Shown piece by piece: positions 34,913-43,979 of a stretch of 64,000 nt of DNA. The position numbers and the translations under genes are program-made. Where the stretch lies: contig JAXMAF010000027.1 of NCBI GenBank assembly GCA_046350555.1, positions 4,082-68,081 of the forward strand, in the 5' to 3' direction. The first letter of the stretch is position 1. Every line of letters starts with the position of its first letter. Source of the stretch: JAXMAF01 sp046350555. Lineage in GTDB: Bacteria > Planctomycetota > Phycisphaerae > Phycisphaerales > SM1A02. The notes beneath the pieces were generated by a model. That model was not told the DNA's origin. It searched no databases and worked only from the letters and a program-made list of their open reading frames with translations.

Positions 34913-35458
34913 CTACGGCCGGAACGCCGCGACGACCAGCACGACCCACGCCGCCGCGGCGCACGGCAGCTTGCCGAGCGTGCCGAGCAGGCGCCCGATC
35001 GCCGCGCCCTGCGCGGGCTTGAGCGTGTCGCGCAGCGTGGCCCCCTCGCGCGAGATCTCGCCGAGCATCGCGCCGCCCGCGGCGCCGGCGACCGCGCCTG
35101 CGATCGACCCGACGACCGGGATCGGCAGCAGGACGGTGCCCGCGATGCCGCCCAGCATGGCGCCGACGACCGAGGCGATCATTCCGCGCCGGCTCGCGCC
35201 GCCGTGCTTGGCGCCCAGCGCCGAGGCGATGAACTCGAGGAGCTAGCCGGCGATCGCCAGGAGCAGCGCCGCGAGGAGCACGCCCCACGAGAAGGTCGGC
35301 TGCCGCTCGGGCGCGAGGTAGAGCCCGTCGGCAAGCTCGATGACCAGCGCGAAGAGGAGCATGAGCCACACGCCGGGCAACCCGATCGCGACGAGCAGCA
35401 CGCAGATCAGTCCGGCGATGGCGAAGATGAAGGCGACGGGCAGGTAGAGCCAGGACAT
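34913..35458 (-). pseudogene. DUF456 membrane protein interrupted by an in-frame TAG
   Basis: Read continuously on the minus strand this is one DUF456 family protein of about 181 residues. The N-terminal hairpin (VAFIFAIAGLICVLLVAIGLPG) and a Gly-rich repeat (GAMLGGIAGTVLLPIPVVGSIAGAV region) are both well preserved. A single amber codon at 35243-35245, after LLAALLLAIAG, splits it with no change of frame. Only one base separates TAG from a sense codon. The next internal ATG (35182) would restart after the first half. It could be recent inactivation, readthrough, or a base-call error. Nothing in the window suggests a suppressor tRNA. Confidence 0.75.
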
Positions 35459-35543
35459 GGATGGTGGACTGACGCGCGCCGGGGCGACGAGCCGTCGCGA
35501 TCGGCTCCCGGACGGCTGCCGCTCGATTGCGCGGCGACTCGGA

Positions 35544-36055
35544 TCAGACCCACACCTGAACCATCAGGTGCGGTTCGCGCAGCTTGCTCGTGAAGTCGCC
35601 GATCGACGACGAGACGAACTTCACCTCATATTGGGGATGGGCGTCCAGCCATTCGTTGAGCGTTTGGTCGAGGAACACCAGGGATTCGTCGGTGAGCTTG
35701 CAATGGAAGGTCTTGACGTGGATCGCGCCGGTCCCGGTGGTGTTGGGCGTGCGCGACCAGGAGTCCTCGTGGCGCTTGCGATCGCCGAAGTTGCGGATGA
35801 TCTTCTGCCCGGGCGGGGCCGTCGTCGCGGCGCCCGGGGCACCAGGGGCGCCGGCCGGAGCGGCCGGACCCGGCCGCCCGCGGGCGGGGCGGCTTCCGCC
35901 GGCGGAGCAGTTCCCGCAGCGCTCGCGAGGCTGCCCGGCGGGACTGGCGCCGCCGACGTCGGCGCGACGGCGCCGCCGGCCGCGCCGATGCCGGGCGCGG
36001 AATGCACGATGCGAGAAGGTCGCGCCGGATCGTTCGGATGCGGTGTCTCTGGCAT
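35544..36055 (-). CDS. Unrecognised protein, probably frameshifted in its Ala/Pro/Gly linker
   Basis: The last about 85 residues (IIRNFGDRKRHEDSW to LREPHLMVQVWV) look like a real folded domain that I cannot name. Upstream is an Ala/Pro/Gly-rich linker. The best start, ATG 36055 (MPETPHPNDPARPSRIV), is in a different frame from the C-terminal domain. A shift somewhere near 35880, inside a run of G and C, would join them. The linker is low complexity in both frames, so the exact point cannot be fixed. The alternative is that the C-terminal domain has another start I cannot see. Confidence 0.5.
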
Positions 36056-36195
36056 GAGCGCTGCTCCCGTGCGCGCCGCCCCGAGCGGACCTGGTGGGGA
36101 GGTGCCGATGCATTCGTCGAGGACGCGGCGGTCGCCCGGGCGACGCCAGCGTCGGTCCACTTCGGCACCATGGTACGGGCTTCATGGTCATGGCC

Positions 36196-39100
36196 TCATC
36201 GCGCAGCGCGGGGTCGCGGCGCCAGCTCGAGCGCGCCGGTGAGGTGCACGTCCCGCTGGGGAAAGGCGATGTTGATCTTCTCGGCGCGGAAGCGATCCGC
36301 GATCGCCATGTGCAGCTCGTGCCGCACCGCGGAGAGGTTCTCGACGCTGGGAACCACGACGCGCAGCTCGAAGGCGAGCGTGCTCTCCCCGAACGCGACG
36401 AAGACCGCCGCAGGCGCCGGCTCCCGGAGCACGATCGGATTGGCGGCGCCGATCTCGCGCAGCAGACGGACGACCAGGTGCGGATCGGCGCCATAGTCCA
36501 CGCCGACGGGCACGACGACGCGCAGCGCCGCGTCGGAGAGCGTCCAGTTGATCACCTGTCCGGTGATGAAGGTCTTGTTGGGAATGATGAGCTCCTTGCG
36601 GTCCCAGTCGGTGATGGTCGTGGCGCGGATGCGGATGCGCGAGACGGTGCCGCTCACGCCGTTCACCGTGACCGTGTCGCCGACGCGGACCGGCTGCTCG
36701 AAGAGGATGATGATTCCCGAGATCAGGTTGGCGACGATCTCCTGGAGGCCGAAGCCGATGCCGACCGACGCCGCGGCGACGAGCCACTGCACCTTCGACC
36801 AGCCGATGCCCACGGCCGCGAACGTCGCCGTGATGCCGATGCCCCACACGGCGTAGCTGGTCAGCGTGGTGATCGCGTAGCGCACGCTGTTCTCGACGGG
36901 CAGCCGCTGGAGGATCGAGATCTCCAGCAGTCCCGGGCTGTTGCGCGCGACCGCGATCGTCGCGATCAGGATGATGATCGCGCCGACGAGGTTGCCCAGG
37001 GTGAGGCGCGCGTCCTCGTCCTGCGAGCCGCCGGCCGAGATCGTCGCACTGGCCGATTGACCGCCCGACTGGCCGATCGGCGCGGCCGCGGATGATCCGA
37101 CCGGCGGCGTGCCGGATGCGACGGGCGACGACGGCGCCGTGGCCGGCCCTGCTGACGATGGTGCGGACAGCGGGGGCGCTGCCGGTGCGCCTCCGGTCGT
37201 CGCGGACGGCGCGATGGACGAGCCGGTGGCCGGCGCGCCGGCCGGCGCCGTCGGCGAGATCGACGTTCCGACCGACGACGGCGAGGCGCCGGTGCCGCTC
37301 GGCGCCGGGACCGCTGCCGCGGCGCCGGTGGCCGCAGCGCCTGCGGATGATTCTCCCGGCGCCGGCGCGGGGCTGCCGCTCGTCGATGCGCCCGTGGTCG
37401 GCGCGCTGCCGGGGGATCCCGCAGGCGGCGGTGGGGGAATCCACGGCAATCGCTGCGAGTTGAGGATCGCCGACGACGGCGGCGGAAGGTTCGCCACCTC
37501 GCGCACCTGCCCGAAGTTCGGCCAGAGCTCGAATCGGTTGAAGCCGTCGAGCGCTGGGAGGACCTTCGCCCAGATCGCCCACATGCCCAGGAGCAGCGTG
37601 AACGTCACGGCCGTTCGCAGGAGCTGCCGCGTCTGCGCATCGATGGATGCCATGCTCGGTGCGGTCTCCTCGACCGGACCCGATCCGCCCTCGGCGCTCG
37701 CCGCCTGCCCGGGCTCCTCGGCAGCGCGCAGCGCCTCGCGGCGCTTCCTCATCTCCGCCACCGCCATGCGCCGCTTCGACAGGAGCAGCCATCGCGTCAC
37801 GAAGGCGTGGGCGAAGATCACCGCGACGACGAGTCCCAGCGACGCGGCGAGGCGGATGTTGAGCTGCAACGCCGTGTAGTACCAGCCGAGCGCCGCCAGC
37901 ATGCCCTGCGCCACCGGCGTGGCGATGGCCAGGAGGCGCCAGAGCGGCTCCAGCCGCTGCGTCCAGGGGCTTCGCGAGTTGGCGACGACGCCGGTCAGGA
38001 CGCCGCGCCCCGGACGCAGCAGCACCGCGAACGTCGCCGCCACCGCGAGCGCCGAGATCACGAAGGCGAGGCGTCCAAGCAGGTCGCTGCCGGCGTCGCG
38101 CGTCGACCATTCGGTGGCGCCGACGATGAAGCTCATCGGGACGAGCACGACACCGAGCCGACGCAGCCAGCGCCGAAGCTGCCGTCTCGTCTCGTCGCGC
38201 CAGCCGAAGTGGGCGCTGCCGAGGCCGTTGGTGCGCACCAGCGCGAGCATCGGCAGCAGCACGAGCAGCCCGAGCATCGCCCGCTGCACACCGGCGATCA
38301 TCGCCTGGAGGCCGGGCGACGCGTCGGCCCGCATGCCCAGGCGCGAGCAGGCGAAGAGGATGATGCATGGCCAGAAGAACGCCTGAATGGCGGTGAGCGC
38401 CGTCGCGACGAGCGTGGGCTTCATGCCGTCGGTGGCGAATCGCGAGGTCTGCTCGGCGAGCCTCGAGAAGTGACGTCGCCGTCGCCCGATCGTCGCGAAC
38501 CATGCGATCACGAGCACGCCGATCACCCCGAAGACGAGGCGTTCGGAGTCGACGGCGCGGAGCAGCTCGCCACCGAGGACGACATCCTCGACCGACGCGA
38601 CGAGCGCCGTGAACGTCGCCCAGCAGCGGTCGAGGTCGCGCGGTCCGATCGGCTCGACGCTGCGGATCCAGAGGATGCGCTGATCGATGAACGCCGAGAA
38701 GTGCTCGGCGATGGCGATGAAGCCGGGAAGCCCGTCCATCGCCCGCAGGAGCAGTTCCTCGCGCTCGCGATAGGCGGCGAGGAGCAGGTCGTATTGCCGT
38801 CGCTGATCGAGGATGCGCCGGTCGAGCTCGGCCGCGATCTCGCTGCGCAGCTCCGGCGCCATGGCGCCGTCCTGGGCGTCCATCGCCGCCAGCAGCGCGT
38901 CGCGCTCCTCGGTCGGGGAAGGCAGCGCGGCGATCTCCGCCTCGAGCTCCGCCTGGCGGCGCTGCGTCGTGAAGAGGTCCTCCTTGCCGCGCGCCAGGAC
39001 GCCGTCGAGGTACCGCGCGTCGGGAAGCTGCGCCCGCTGGAGCCGCAGCCGGGCGCTGGTGAGACCCGAGGTTCCCGTCGAGGCGGCCCGAAGTCGCTCG

Positions 39101-40158
39101 CGGTCGTACTCCGCGGCGAGCGCCGGAAGACGCGTGGCCAGCAGATCGAGGCGCCTCCGCGTGTCGGCGTTGCGCGCGATGAGTCCGGCGTCGCCGGTGC
39201 GCTGTTCGATGAGCTCGAGCGTCTTCCGCGAGACGGCGCGGACCGGCGCGACGCCCTGCGCCGTCTCGCGACGGGCGTCGAGCGCCTCGCGCTCCGCGTC
39301 GCGCGAGACGGCGGCGTCGATCCGGCGCTGCCACGCGTGGGCCTCGGCCTCGCGCACGGCGACGCGCTTCGCGGCCCGCTCCTTCAGGAGCGCATCGAGC
39401 TCGGCGCGATCGTCGATGGCCGCCTGTTCGGCGCGGAGCGCCTCGAGCCTGCTGCGCAGCTCGGCGGCACGTGCGCCACGCTCGGCGCGGTCGATCGCGA
39501 CGAGCACGGGGCTTCGATCGGCCGCGGCGACCTCGGGCGTCGCGGCGAGTTCGTCGAGGTCGCCGACGGCGCGCCCGATCTCCGCGGGAAGCGCCGCACG
39601 CCGATCGGCGCGCTGCTTGATGTCGCGATCGACCTCGGCGACCTTCTCCTTCGCGAGCGCGAGCGCCGCGCCGGCCTCCTCCAGCTTCTGGCGCGCCGCC
39701 TTGGGCGACTCGGCGTCGGGTGTGCCGGCGGCGGCCTGGACCGCGGCCGACACCGCGGCGGCCGCCGCGGCGGACGGATCCTTGAGCGCCGCGAGGTCCG
39801 CCTTCACCTGTGGAAGCTCGGCGGCGGCCGCGGCCCGGCCCTGCTCGGCGCGGGATGCCCGATCGGTCCATTCCGCGATCGCCGTCAGCTTCGCCCGCAC
39901 ACGATCGAGTGCCGCGACCGCCGCGGCGCGTGTGGCTTCGTCGAGGCCTTCCGTCGCCGCCAGTTCAGTGCGCAGCGCCGCAAGGCTCGCCTCTGAGGGC
40001 GCCGCCGGGAGCGCGGCGGTCGCGTCCGGACGCGCGGCTGGCGGCGGCGATGGTGGCGCGGCCGCAACCGCCCCGAGACGGGAGAGGGGGGCGACGATCG
40101 CCAGTGCCGCCGCGACCATCGTCGCGATCGTGAAACGCCGTGTGAAGTGCGAGGCCAT
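36196..40158 (-). CDS. Large MscK/KefA-like mechanosensitive channel with a Pro/Ala-rich insert
   Basis: The 1320-residue product has a signal-like N-terminus and a long periplasmic coiled-coil region (about 50-480). About eight transmembrane segments lie between 500 and 1130. A typical MscS pore and beta domain (GIGFGLQEIVANLISGIIIL, then RVGDTVTVNGVSGTV and the TTITDWDRKELIIPNK block) and an alpha-beta C-terminal domain complete it. It should release solutes on hypo-osmotic shock. Unusual is a stretch of about 150 residues of Pro, Ala, Gly, Ser and Thr (about 870-1030) between transmembrane segments, not expected for MscK. ATG 40158 starts a good signal segment. The last base of the stop lies at 36196. 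Confidence 0.9.
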   Translation of the reverse strand: MASHFTRRFTIATMVAAALAIVAPLSRLGAVAAAPPSPPPAARPDATAALPAAPSEASLAALRTELAATEGLDEATRAAAVAALDRVRAKLTAIAEWTDRASRAEQGRAAAAAELPQVKADLAALKDPSAAAAAAVSAAVQAAAGTPDAESPKAARQKLEEAGAALALAKEKVAEVDRDIKQRADRRAALPAEIGRAVGDLDELAATPEVAAADRSPVLVAIDRAERGARAAELRSRLEALRAEQAAIDDRAELDALLKERAAKRVAVREAEAHAWQRRIDAAVSRDAEREALDARRETAQGVAPVRAVSRKTLELIEQRTGDAGLIARNADTRRRLDLLATRLPALAAEYDRERLRAASTGTSGLTSARLRLQRAQLPDARYLDGVLARGKEDLFTTQRRQAELEAEIAALPSPTEERDALLAAMDAQDGAMAPELRSEIAAELDRRILDQRRQYDLLLAAYREREELLLRAMDGLPGFIAIAEHFSAFIDQRILWIRSVEPIGPRDLDRCWATFTALVASVEDVVLGGELLRAVDSERLVFGVIGVLVIAWFATIGRRRRHFSRLAEQTSRFATDGMKPTLVATALTAIQAFFWPCIILFACSRLGMRADASPGLQAMIAGVQRAMLGLLVLLPMLALVRTNGLGSAHFGWRDETRRQLRRWLRRLGVVLVPMSFIVGATEWSTRDAGSDLLGRLAFVISALAVAATFAVLLRPGRGVLTGVVANSRSPWTQRLEPLWRLLAIATPVAQGMLAALGWYYTALQLNIRLAASLGLVVAVIFAHAFVTRWLLLSKRRMAVAEMRKRREALRAAEEPGQAASAEGGSGPVEETAPSMASIDAQTRQLLRTAVTFTLLLGMWAIWAKVLPALDGFNRFELWPNFGQVREVANLPPPSSAILNSQRLPWIPPPPPAGSPGSAPTTGASTSGSPAPAPGESSAGAAATGAAAAVPAPSGTGASPSSVGTSISPTAPAGAPATGSSIAPSATTGGAPAAPPLSAPSSAGPATAPSSPVASGTPPVGSSAAAPIGQSGGQSASATISAGGSQDEDARLTLGNLVGAIIILIATIAVARNSPGLLEISILQRLPVENSVRYAITTLTSYAVWGIGITATFAAVGIGWSKVQWLVAAASVGIGFGLQEIVANLISGIIILFEQPVRVGDTVTVNGVSGTVSRIRIRATTITDWDRKELIIPNKTFITGQVINWTLSDAALRVVVPVGVDYGADPHLVVRLLREIGAANPIVLREPAPAAVFVAFGESTLAFELRVVVPSVENLSAVRHELHMAIADRFRAEKINIAFPQRDVHLTGALELAPRPRAAR

Positions 40159-40193
40159 GCGCCCGCATCATCGCGTATCCGCGGCCGGGCGGC

Positions 40194-40233
40194 ATGGTGA
40201 CATGGTGACATGGTGACATGGTGACATGGCGAC
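40194..40233. repeat. 8-bp tandem repeat, five copies
   Basis: ATGGTGAC is repeated four times and followed by ATGGCGAC. It lies 36 nt upstream of the MscK-like start, in its probable promoter region. Confidence 0.9.
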
Positions 40234-40279
40234 GATCGGGAATGGTCCCGGAGACCGAACGATCGCCGGTTCCACGGTC

Positions 40280-40639
40280 TCATGCGCGTCCCAGTCGATT
40301 GTCGCGCGCCACCCTGAACTGCCCGTTCGCGACGAGCACCCGCGCATCCTGCGCCGGAATCGACAGCGGCGCGCCGGCGGCGAAGCGATGCAGGCGACCC
40401 GACGCGGCGCCGCGCACGACGATCTCGCCATCGTGCACGTATTCCACCGCGATCGGTTCGTCGGGCGCCGATGTCGGCGTTGCGGTTCGCACGCTCTGGC
40501 TGAACTCGCCCTGCGCCGCGCGAAGCGCCGCTCGTTGGCTGCCACAGCAGGACATCGAAGGTCTCCGTTGCGGCGTGGCCGCGTTGGGGGGAGTCGACGC
40601 TCGCGTCGGCGGCGAGGCCGGATCGGCGCAGAGCAGCAT
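40280..40639 (-). CDS. Small unrecognised protein coupled to the DUF1360 gene
   Basis: The 119-residue product has a disordered N-terminus, then MSCCGSQRAALRAAQGEF and a compact end (IAVEYVHDGEIVVRGAASGR, FAAGAPLSIPAQDARVLVANG). It resembles, from memory only, small proteins found near holin-like genes. I give it no function. ATG 40639 overlaps the stop of the DUF1360 gene by one base. Its last codons and stop are supplied by a fragment of the 104-bp dispersed element. Confidence 0.6.
   Translation of the reverse strand: MLLCADPASPPTRASTPPNAATPQRRPSMSCCGSQRAALRAAQGEFSQSVRTATPTSAPDEPIAVEYVHDGEIVVRGAASGRLHRFAAGAPLSIPAQDARVLVANGQFRVARDNRLGRA
40282..40314 (-). repeat. Fragment of the dispersed 104-bp element (copy G)
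   Basis: 33 nt match the left end of copy E at 29 positions, beginning ATGCGCGTCCCAGT; the rest of the element is missing. It forms the end of the small gene at 40280. Confidence 0.65.
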
Positions 40640-40962
40640 CACGGGTTTCCGGGCGTCCGCGTGGTGCGACCGGTTTCGTCGCGCGCCGTCACCCGTTCGA
40701 TGATCGCGGCGCCGCCGGCGACACCCCACCAGGCGAGCAGCCATCCGGCGAAGCTGCCCGAGAGCGGCAGCGCGAACGCCGCCGCGGCCCACACGCCGAT
40801 GCAGTACGGGCAGTCCATGAGGCGCCCGAGCATGCCCGTCCCGGCGCGCCGTCGCAGCCGCACGATCACGTCCCACGGACCATCCTCGAAGGCGACGAGG
40901 TGCGCGACGCGCCAAGTCGCGAGCACCGCCAGCACGAGGATCATCCAGGGCATGTCGAGCAT
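40639..40962 (-). CDS. DUF1360 membrane protein
   Basis: The 107-residue product has a hydrophobic start (WMILVLAVLATWRVAHLVAF), the family motif CPYCIGVW near residue 51, and a second hydrophobic stretch. DUF1360 proteins are small membrane proteins of unknown role with this CxxC box. ATG 40962 or the Met three codons later is possible. It precedes the small gene at 40280 with a one-base overlap, so both are expressed together. Confidence 0.78.
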   Translation of the reverse strand: MLDMPWMILVLAVLATWRVAHLVAFEDGPWDVIVRLRRRAGTGMLGRLMDCPYCIGVWAAAAFALPLSGSFAGWLLAWWGVAGGAAIIERVTARDETGRTTRTPGNP

Positions 40963-40992
40963 GTCGAACGTGTCGAGTCACTTGGGCATGTT

Positions 40993-41046
40993 GAGCATGT
41001 CGAGTCAGTCGAGCATGTCGAGTCAGTCGAGCATGTCGAGTCAGTC
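40993..41046. repeat. 18-bp tandem repeat, three perfect copies
   Basis: GAGCATGTCGAGTCAGTC repeats exactly at 40993, 41011 and 41029; degenerate relatives extend back to about 40950, into the DUF1360 start. The 230-nt gap to 41193 holds no gene I can support. Confidence 0.9.
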
Positions 41047-41192
41047 GGACCGGTCGACGCGAGCGGCGCACGGCGCGCCGACGGTGCTGGCCCAGGCGAT
41101 GCCGCGCTGAAAGACGTCGCGCCGGCGACCGTCGAAGGCTTGCGCCTGGGATGGGTCGCCGGCGGACGTCTGGACCTCGTGCGCTTTCGATC

Positions 41193-43319
41193 TCATCCGT
41201 TGATGACCGCGACGTGAACGGCCGTCGGCGTGTAGTTGTACACGACGTCGTAGTTCCAGTCGGCCAGGTGGCCTCCGTCGCTTCCGGCCGGGTTGAACGC
41301 CCGCGAGTTGGCCGTGGCGCCGAACGAGTAGACCCCCTCCAGCGCCGCCGCGGGAATCCGATATCGAGCGAAGAGGAGCTCGCTGTTGTCGAGCGCGTCG
41401 GTGTGCCAGTGCGCCGTGTGGTGCGGTGGCGCTGGGCTTCCCGGCACGAAGGGCAGGGTCGCCAGCGAGCATCCGCTGGCGCCGATCGACGCGTCGCGCA
41501 GGTGCGACGCCGAGACCTGCACCTCCATGAGCACGTCCACGTCCGCCGGGGACGCCCCACGACGGATCGTCGGGCACGTTCCGAGCAGGTTGCGGCCGGC
41601 CAGTTCGAACGCCGCATCGGCTTCGCTCGCGAACTTCCACTTGAGCGTCTGGTAGAGCACGTTGGGAGCGCTGTTGTCGACCTGGAAGTTGACGGTGTGT
41701 GTCGTGGGCAGCGGAGACTTCGCGGCGTTGCCCACTTGCAGCGTCACCTCGTAGCGGCCCTGCGCGCCGGTCGGCCACTCCAGCAGCATCTGATGCGGAT
41801 GCCAGTTGTCCGCGGCCGGCACGATCTGGTACCAGCCGTTCGCATCGGGCGTGACGTTCAGCACCTGGAGCATGCCGCCGACCATCCGATAGAGCGGCCA
41901 CGAGAGTCCGAGGAACGGAACCTGCGAGCCGCCGTTGAATCGATAGAGCAGCCGGTAGAACTGCGCGCCGGGAATCTCGACGCATCCGTAGAGCTGGAGC
42001 GTTCGCGTGAAGGGCGTCTCGGTCTGGAGCGGATCGCCCGCCGGATCGGCCGGATTTCCCGATGGCCGCGGACGGTTCGGCCGCTTCGCATAGCCGGCGA
42101 GCGCGTCGAAGTACGGCGCCGCCGGCGCAGGAAGGTTGCTCAGCGGCATGAGTCCGGCGAACTGGATCTCGGGTGCATTGCCGCAGCGGACGATCGGTCC
42201 GTCGCAGATCTTGCCCGACACGGCGATGGGGGAGGCCTGGAGCTTGACGTCGGGAATCGATCCAGCGTTCCAGCGAACGTCGAAGTAGCCCTCGTTGTAG
42301 ATCGTCTCCTCGGTGCCGTCGCCGTTCACGTCCTGCGTGACCCGGAAGGTGATGTCGGGGACGTCGACGACCAGCATCCACTCCGGCACGAGGATCGTCA
42401 CGCAGCGGCGGAACGGGCCGATGACGCGGCGAGGATCGAACGCCGCGAGGAGCTTCGGATCGACGTTGAGGCGGGCGGCGACGCCGGCGCGCACGGCGTC
42501 GAGGGAGAAGTTCGCGGCGCCGGCGCGCTCGCGCCGCTCGCTCGTGGCGTTGAGCGGGCGCAGCTCCGCCGGGAGCGGCGCCGGCAGCTCGCCGTCGAAC
42601 GCACGCCTGCCGGCGAGGCCGGCCGCGCCGCCCAGGTGCGCGCCGAAGCTGACGCGCTGCGCCGCGCCGGCGAGTCGCTCGGCGAGCTCGGCCCCGACGT
42701 TCGCCGCAAGCCGCTCGCGGCCGAGGTTCCCGATCGCCGCAAGCCGCTCGATCGGCGAGGGATCGCCCTTGTCCGGGACCTTGATCGGAGGCCACGGTCC
42801 CTCGACGAGGTCGTCGAAGAGATCGGCGATCGACGGGCGGATGAAGATGTCGTCGAAGCAGATGCGCTCCGCGCGCCATCGCAGGATCGCATCGATGTCG
42901 AACCAGGGAATCCATGCGCAGAACTTGCCGCACTCGTCGGTCTTGACCGTGGCGATCACCTCGCGATGACAGCCGATGGGGAAGTACCAACCCCACTTCC
43001 AGCCCTTCGGGAAGTAGCCGATGAGGTTGCAGTCGGTGTCCTCGATGTGGACCGTCGCGAACGGAACGGGATACTCGACGCCGGTGACGGGATCCTTCTT
43101 GACAACCTGTCCGCAGACGCGGTGCATCAGGAAGTACTTCGGATCGACCGTCCACTTGAACTTCTCGGCGAGATCGGCGTGGGCGACGCCGACCAGTTCC
43201 TTCGCGGTCGCGCCGCTCAGCGCGGCGAAGCGCTTCGCCTGGAGCTGCGTCAGTGGGCGCCGATCGGGCGCGACGTTCGCATGCGTTTCGCGCGGAGCGG
43301 CGTTCGGCTTGTTGCTCAT
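41193..43319 (-). CDS. Large protein with a carboxypeptidase-regulatory-like region, function unknown
   Basis: The 708-residue product has no signal peptide. Residues about 60-140 (CGQVVKKDPVTGVEYPVPFA, HIEDTDCNLIGYFP, VKTDECGKFCAWIPWFDIDA, LRWRAERICF) resemble carboxypeptidase-regulatory-like beta-sandwich domains with an unusual Cys/Trp-rich core. The rest is mainly beta. A region near 360 (DVNGDGTEETIYNEGYFDVRW) looks like a calcium-type DxNxDG loop. I do not recognise the whole protein. ATG 43319 has AGGAGAAG just upstream. It is a single-gene unit on the minus strand. Confidence 0.72.
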   Translation of the reverse strand: MSNKPNAAPRETHANVAPDRRPLTQLQAKRFAALSGATAKELVGVAHADLAEKFKWTVDPKYFLMHRVCGQVVKKDPVTGVEYPVPFATVHIEDTDCNLIGYFPKGWKWGWYFPIGCHREVIATVKTDECGKFCAWIPWFDIDAILRWRAERICFDDIFIRPSIADLFDDLVEGPWPPIKVPDKGDPSPIERLAAIGNLGRERLAANVGAELAERLAGAAQRVSFGAHLGGAAGLAGRRAFDGELPAPLPAELRPLNATSERRERAGAANFSLDAVRAGVAARLNVDPKLLAAFDPRRVIGPFRRCVTILVPEWMLVVDVPDITFRVTQDVNGDGTEETIYNEGYFDVRWNAGSIPDVKLQASPIAVSGKICDGPIVRCGNAPEIQFAGLMPLSNLPAPAAPYFDALAGYAKRPNRPRPSGNPADPAGDPLQTETPFTRTLQLYGCVEIPGAQFYRLLYRFNGGSQVPFLGLSWPLYRMVGGMLQVLNVTPDANGWYQIVPAADNWHPHQMLLEWPTGAQGRYEVTLQVGNAAKSPLPTTHTVNFQVDNSAPNVLYQTLKWKFASEADAAFELAGRNLLGTCPTIRRGASPADVDVLMEVQVSASHLRDASIGASGCSLATLPFVPGSPAPPHHTAHWHTDALDNSELLFARYRIPAAALEGVYSFGATANSRAFNPAGSDGGHLADWNYDVVYNYTPTAVHVAVING

Positions 43320-43636
43320 GGTTCTTCTCCTGGCGTCGGCGTTCGACGCGATGGGTGGTCGGGACATCGACGGACCTGCCGGGCCGCTCCGACGGGAATG
43401 CGGCTCGCCGACGCGGACGTCGGGGTTGTCACAGATGGATCCTCCCCGGGTCGCTGCGCGGGCTGCACTCGCGAAAGAGTTGGTGATTGTGAGCCAGCGG
43501 CCATGGACGTCGCGAGAGGTTCTTCGGCGTGCTGCGCCCCACACTCCCGTCGAGATCGTCCCGAACGACAGGATGCGAGTGCAGAAATTGCACGCGCCGA
43601 GTGCGCTGGCGGCCAGGTCGAGCGCGAAACGTCGCG

Positions 43637-43740
43637 ATGCGCGTCCCAGTTGATTCTCGCGGCCCACCCAACCCAACGCCGCCGTCAGACGCCGGCGTGG
43701 GCAAGGGGTCGAACGCATGGAGGTCGACTGGAATCCGTAT
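43637..43740 (-). repeat. Dispersed 104-bp element, copy E (intergenic)
   Basis: Full length, with ends ATGCGCGTCCCAGTTGA and ...GACTGGAATCCGTAT. It lies in the 660-nt gap between the gene at 41193-43319 and the SRPBCC gene; the rest of this gap holds only the short repeat at 43815. Confidence 0.92.
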
Positions 43741-43814
43741 GAGTGGTGCCCATCGGATGCTCGCCCGAGCGACGCCTCCGGGTGCTCGGTCGCGGTGCAG
43801 GCACAGGGCGTGCA

Positions 43815-43866
43815 AACCCGTCAAGCCCGTCAAGCCGTCAAGCCGTCAAGCCCGTCAAGCCCGTCA
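43815..43866. repeat. Short tandem repeat of CGTCAAGC units
   Basis: Six imperfect 8-9-bp units (CCGTCAAGC, CGTCAAGC) run head to tail, about 115 nt before the SRPBCC gene. Confidence 0.85.
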
Positions 43867-43979
43867 TGCGCCGACCTCGTCGCGCGGTGGCCATCGCGGA
43901 CTACGCTCCCACGCTGACGCGATCATCCATCGGACATCGCCTTCGCGCCGGCCGCGCCCAACCTTTCGACACCTGTTCC

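Noticed and set aside
43529..43979. A gene in the gap before the SRPBCC protein
   Set aside because: The open frame runs through the dispersed element and the CGTCAAGC repeat and has no homology or fitting codon use.
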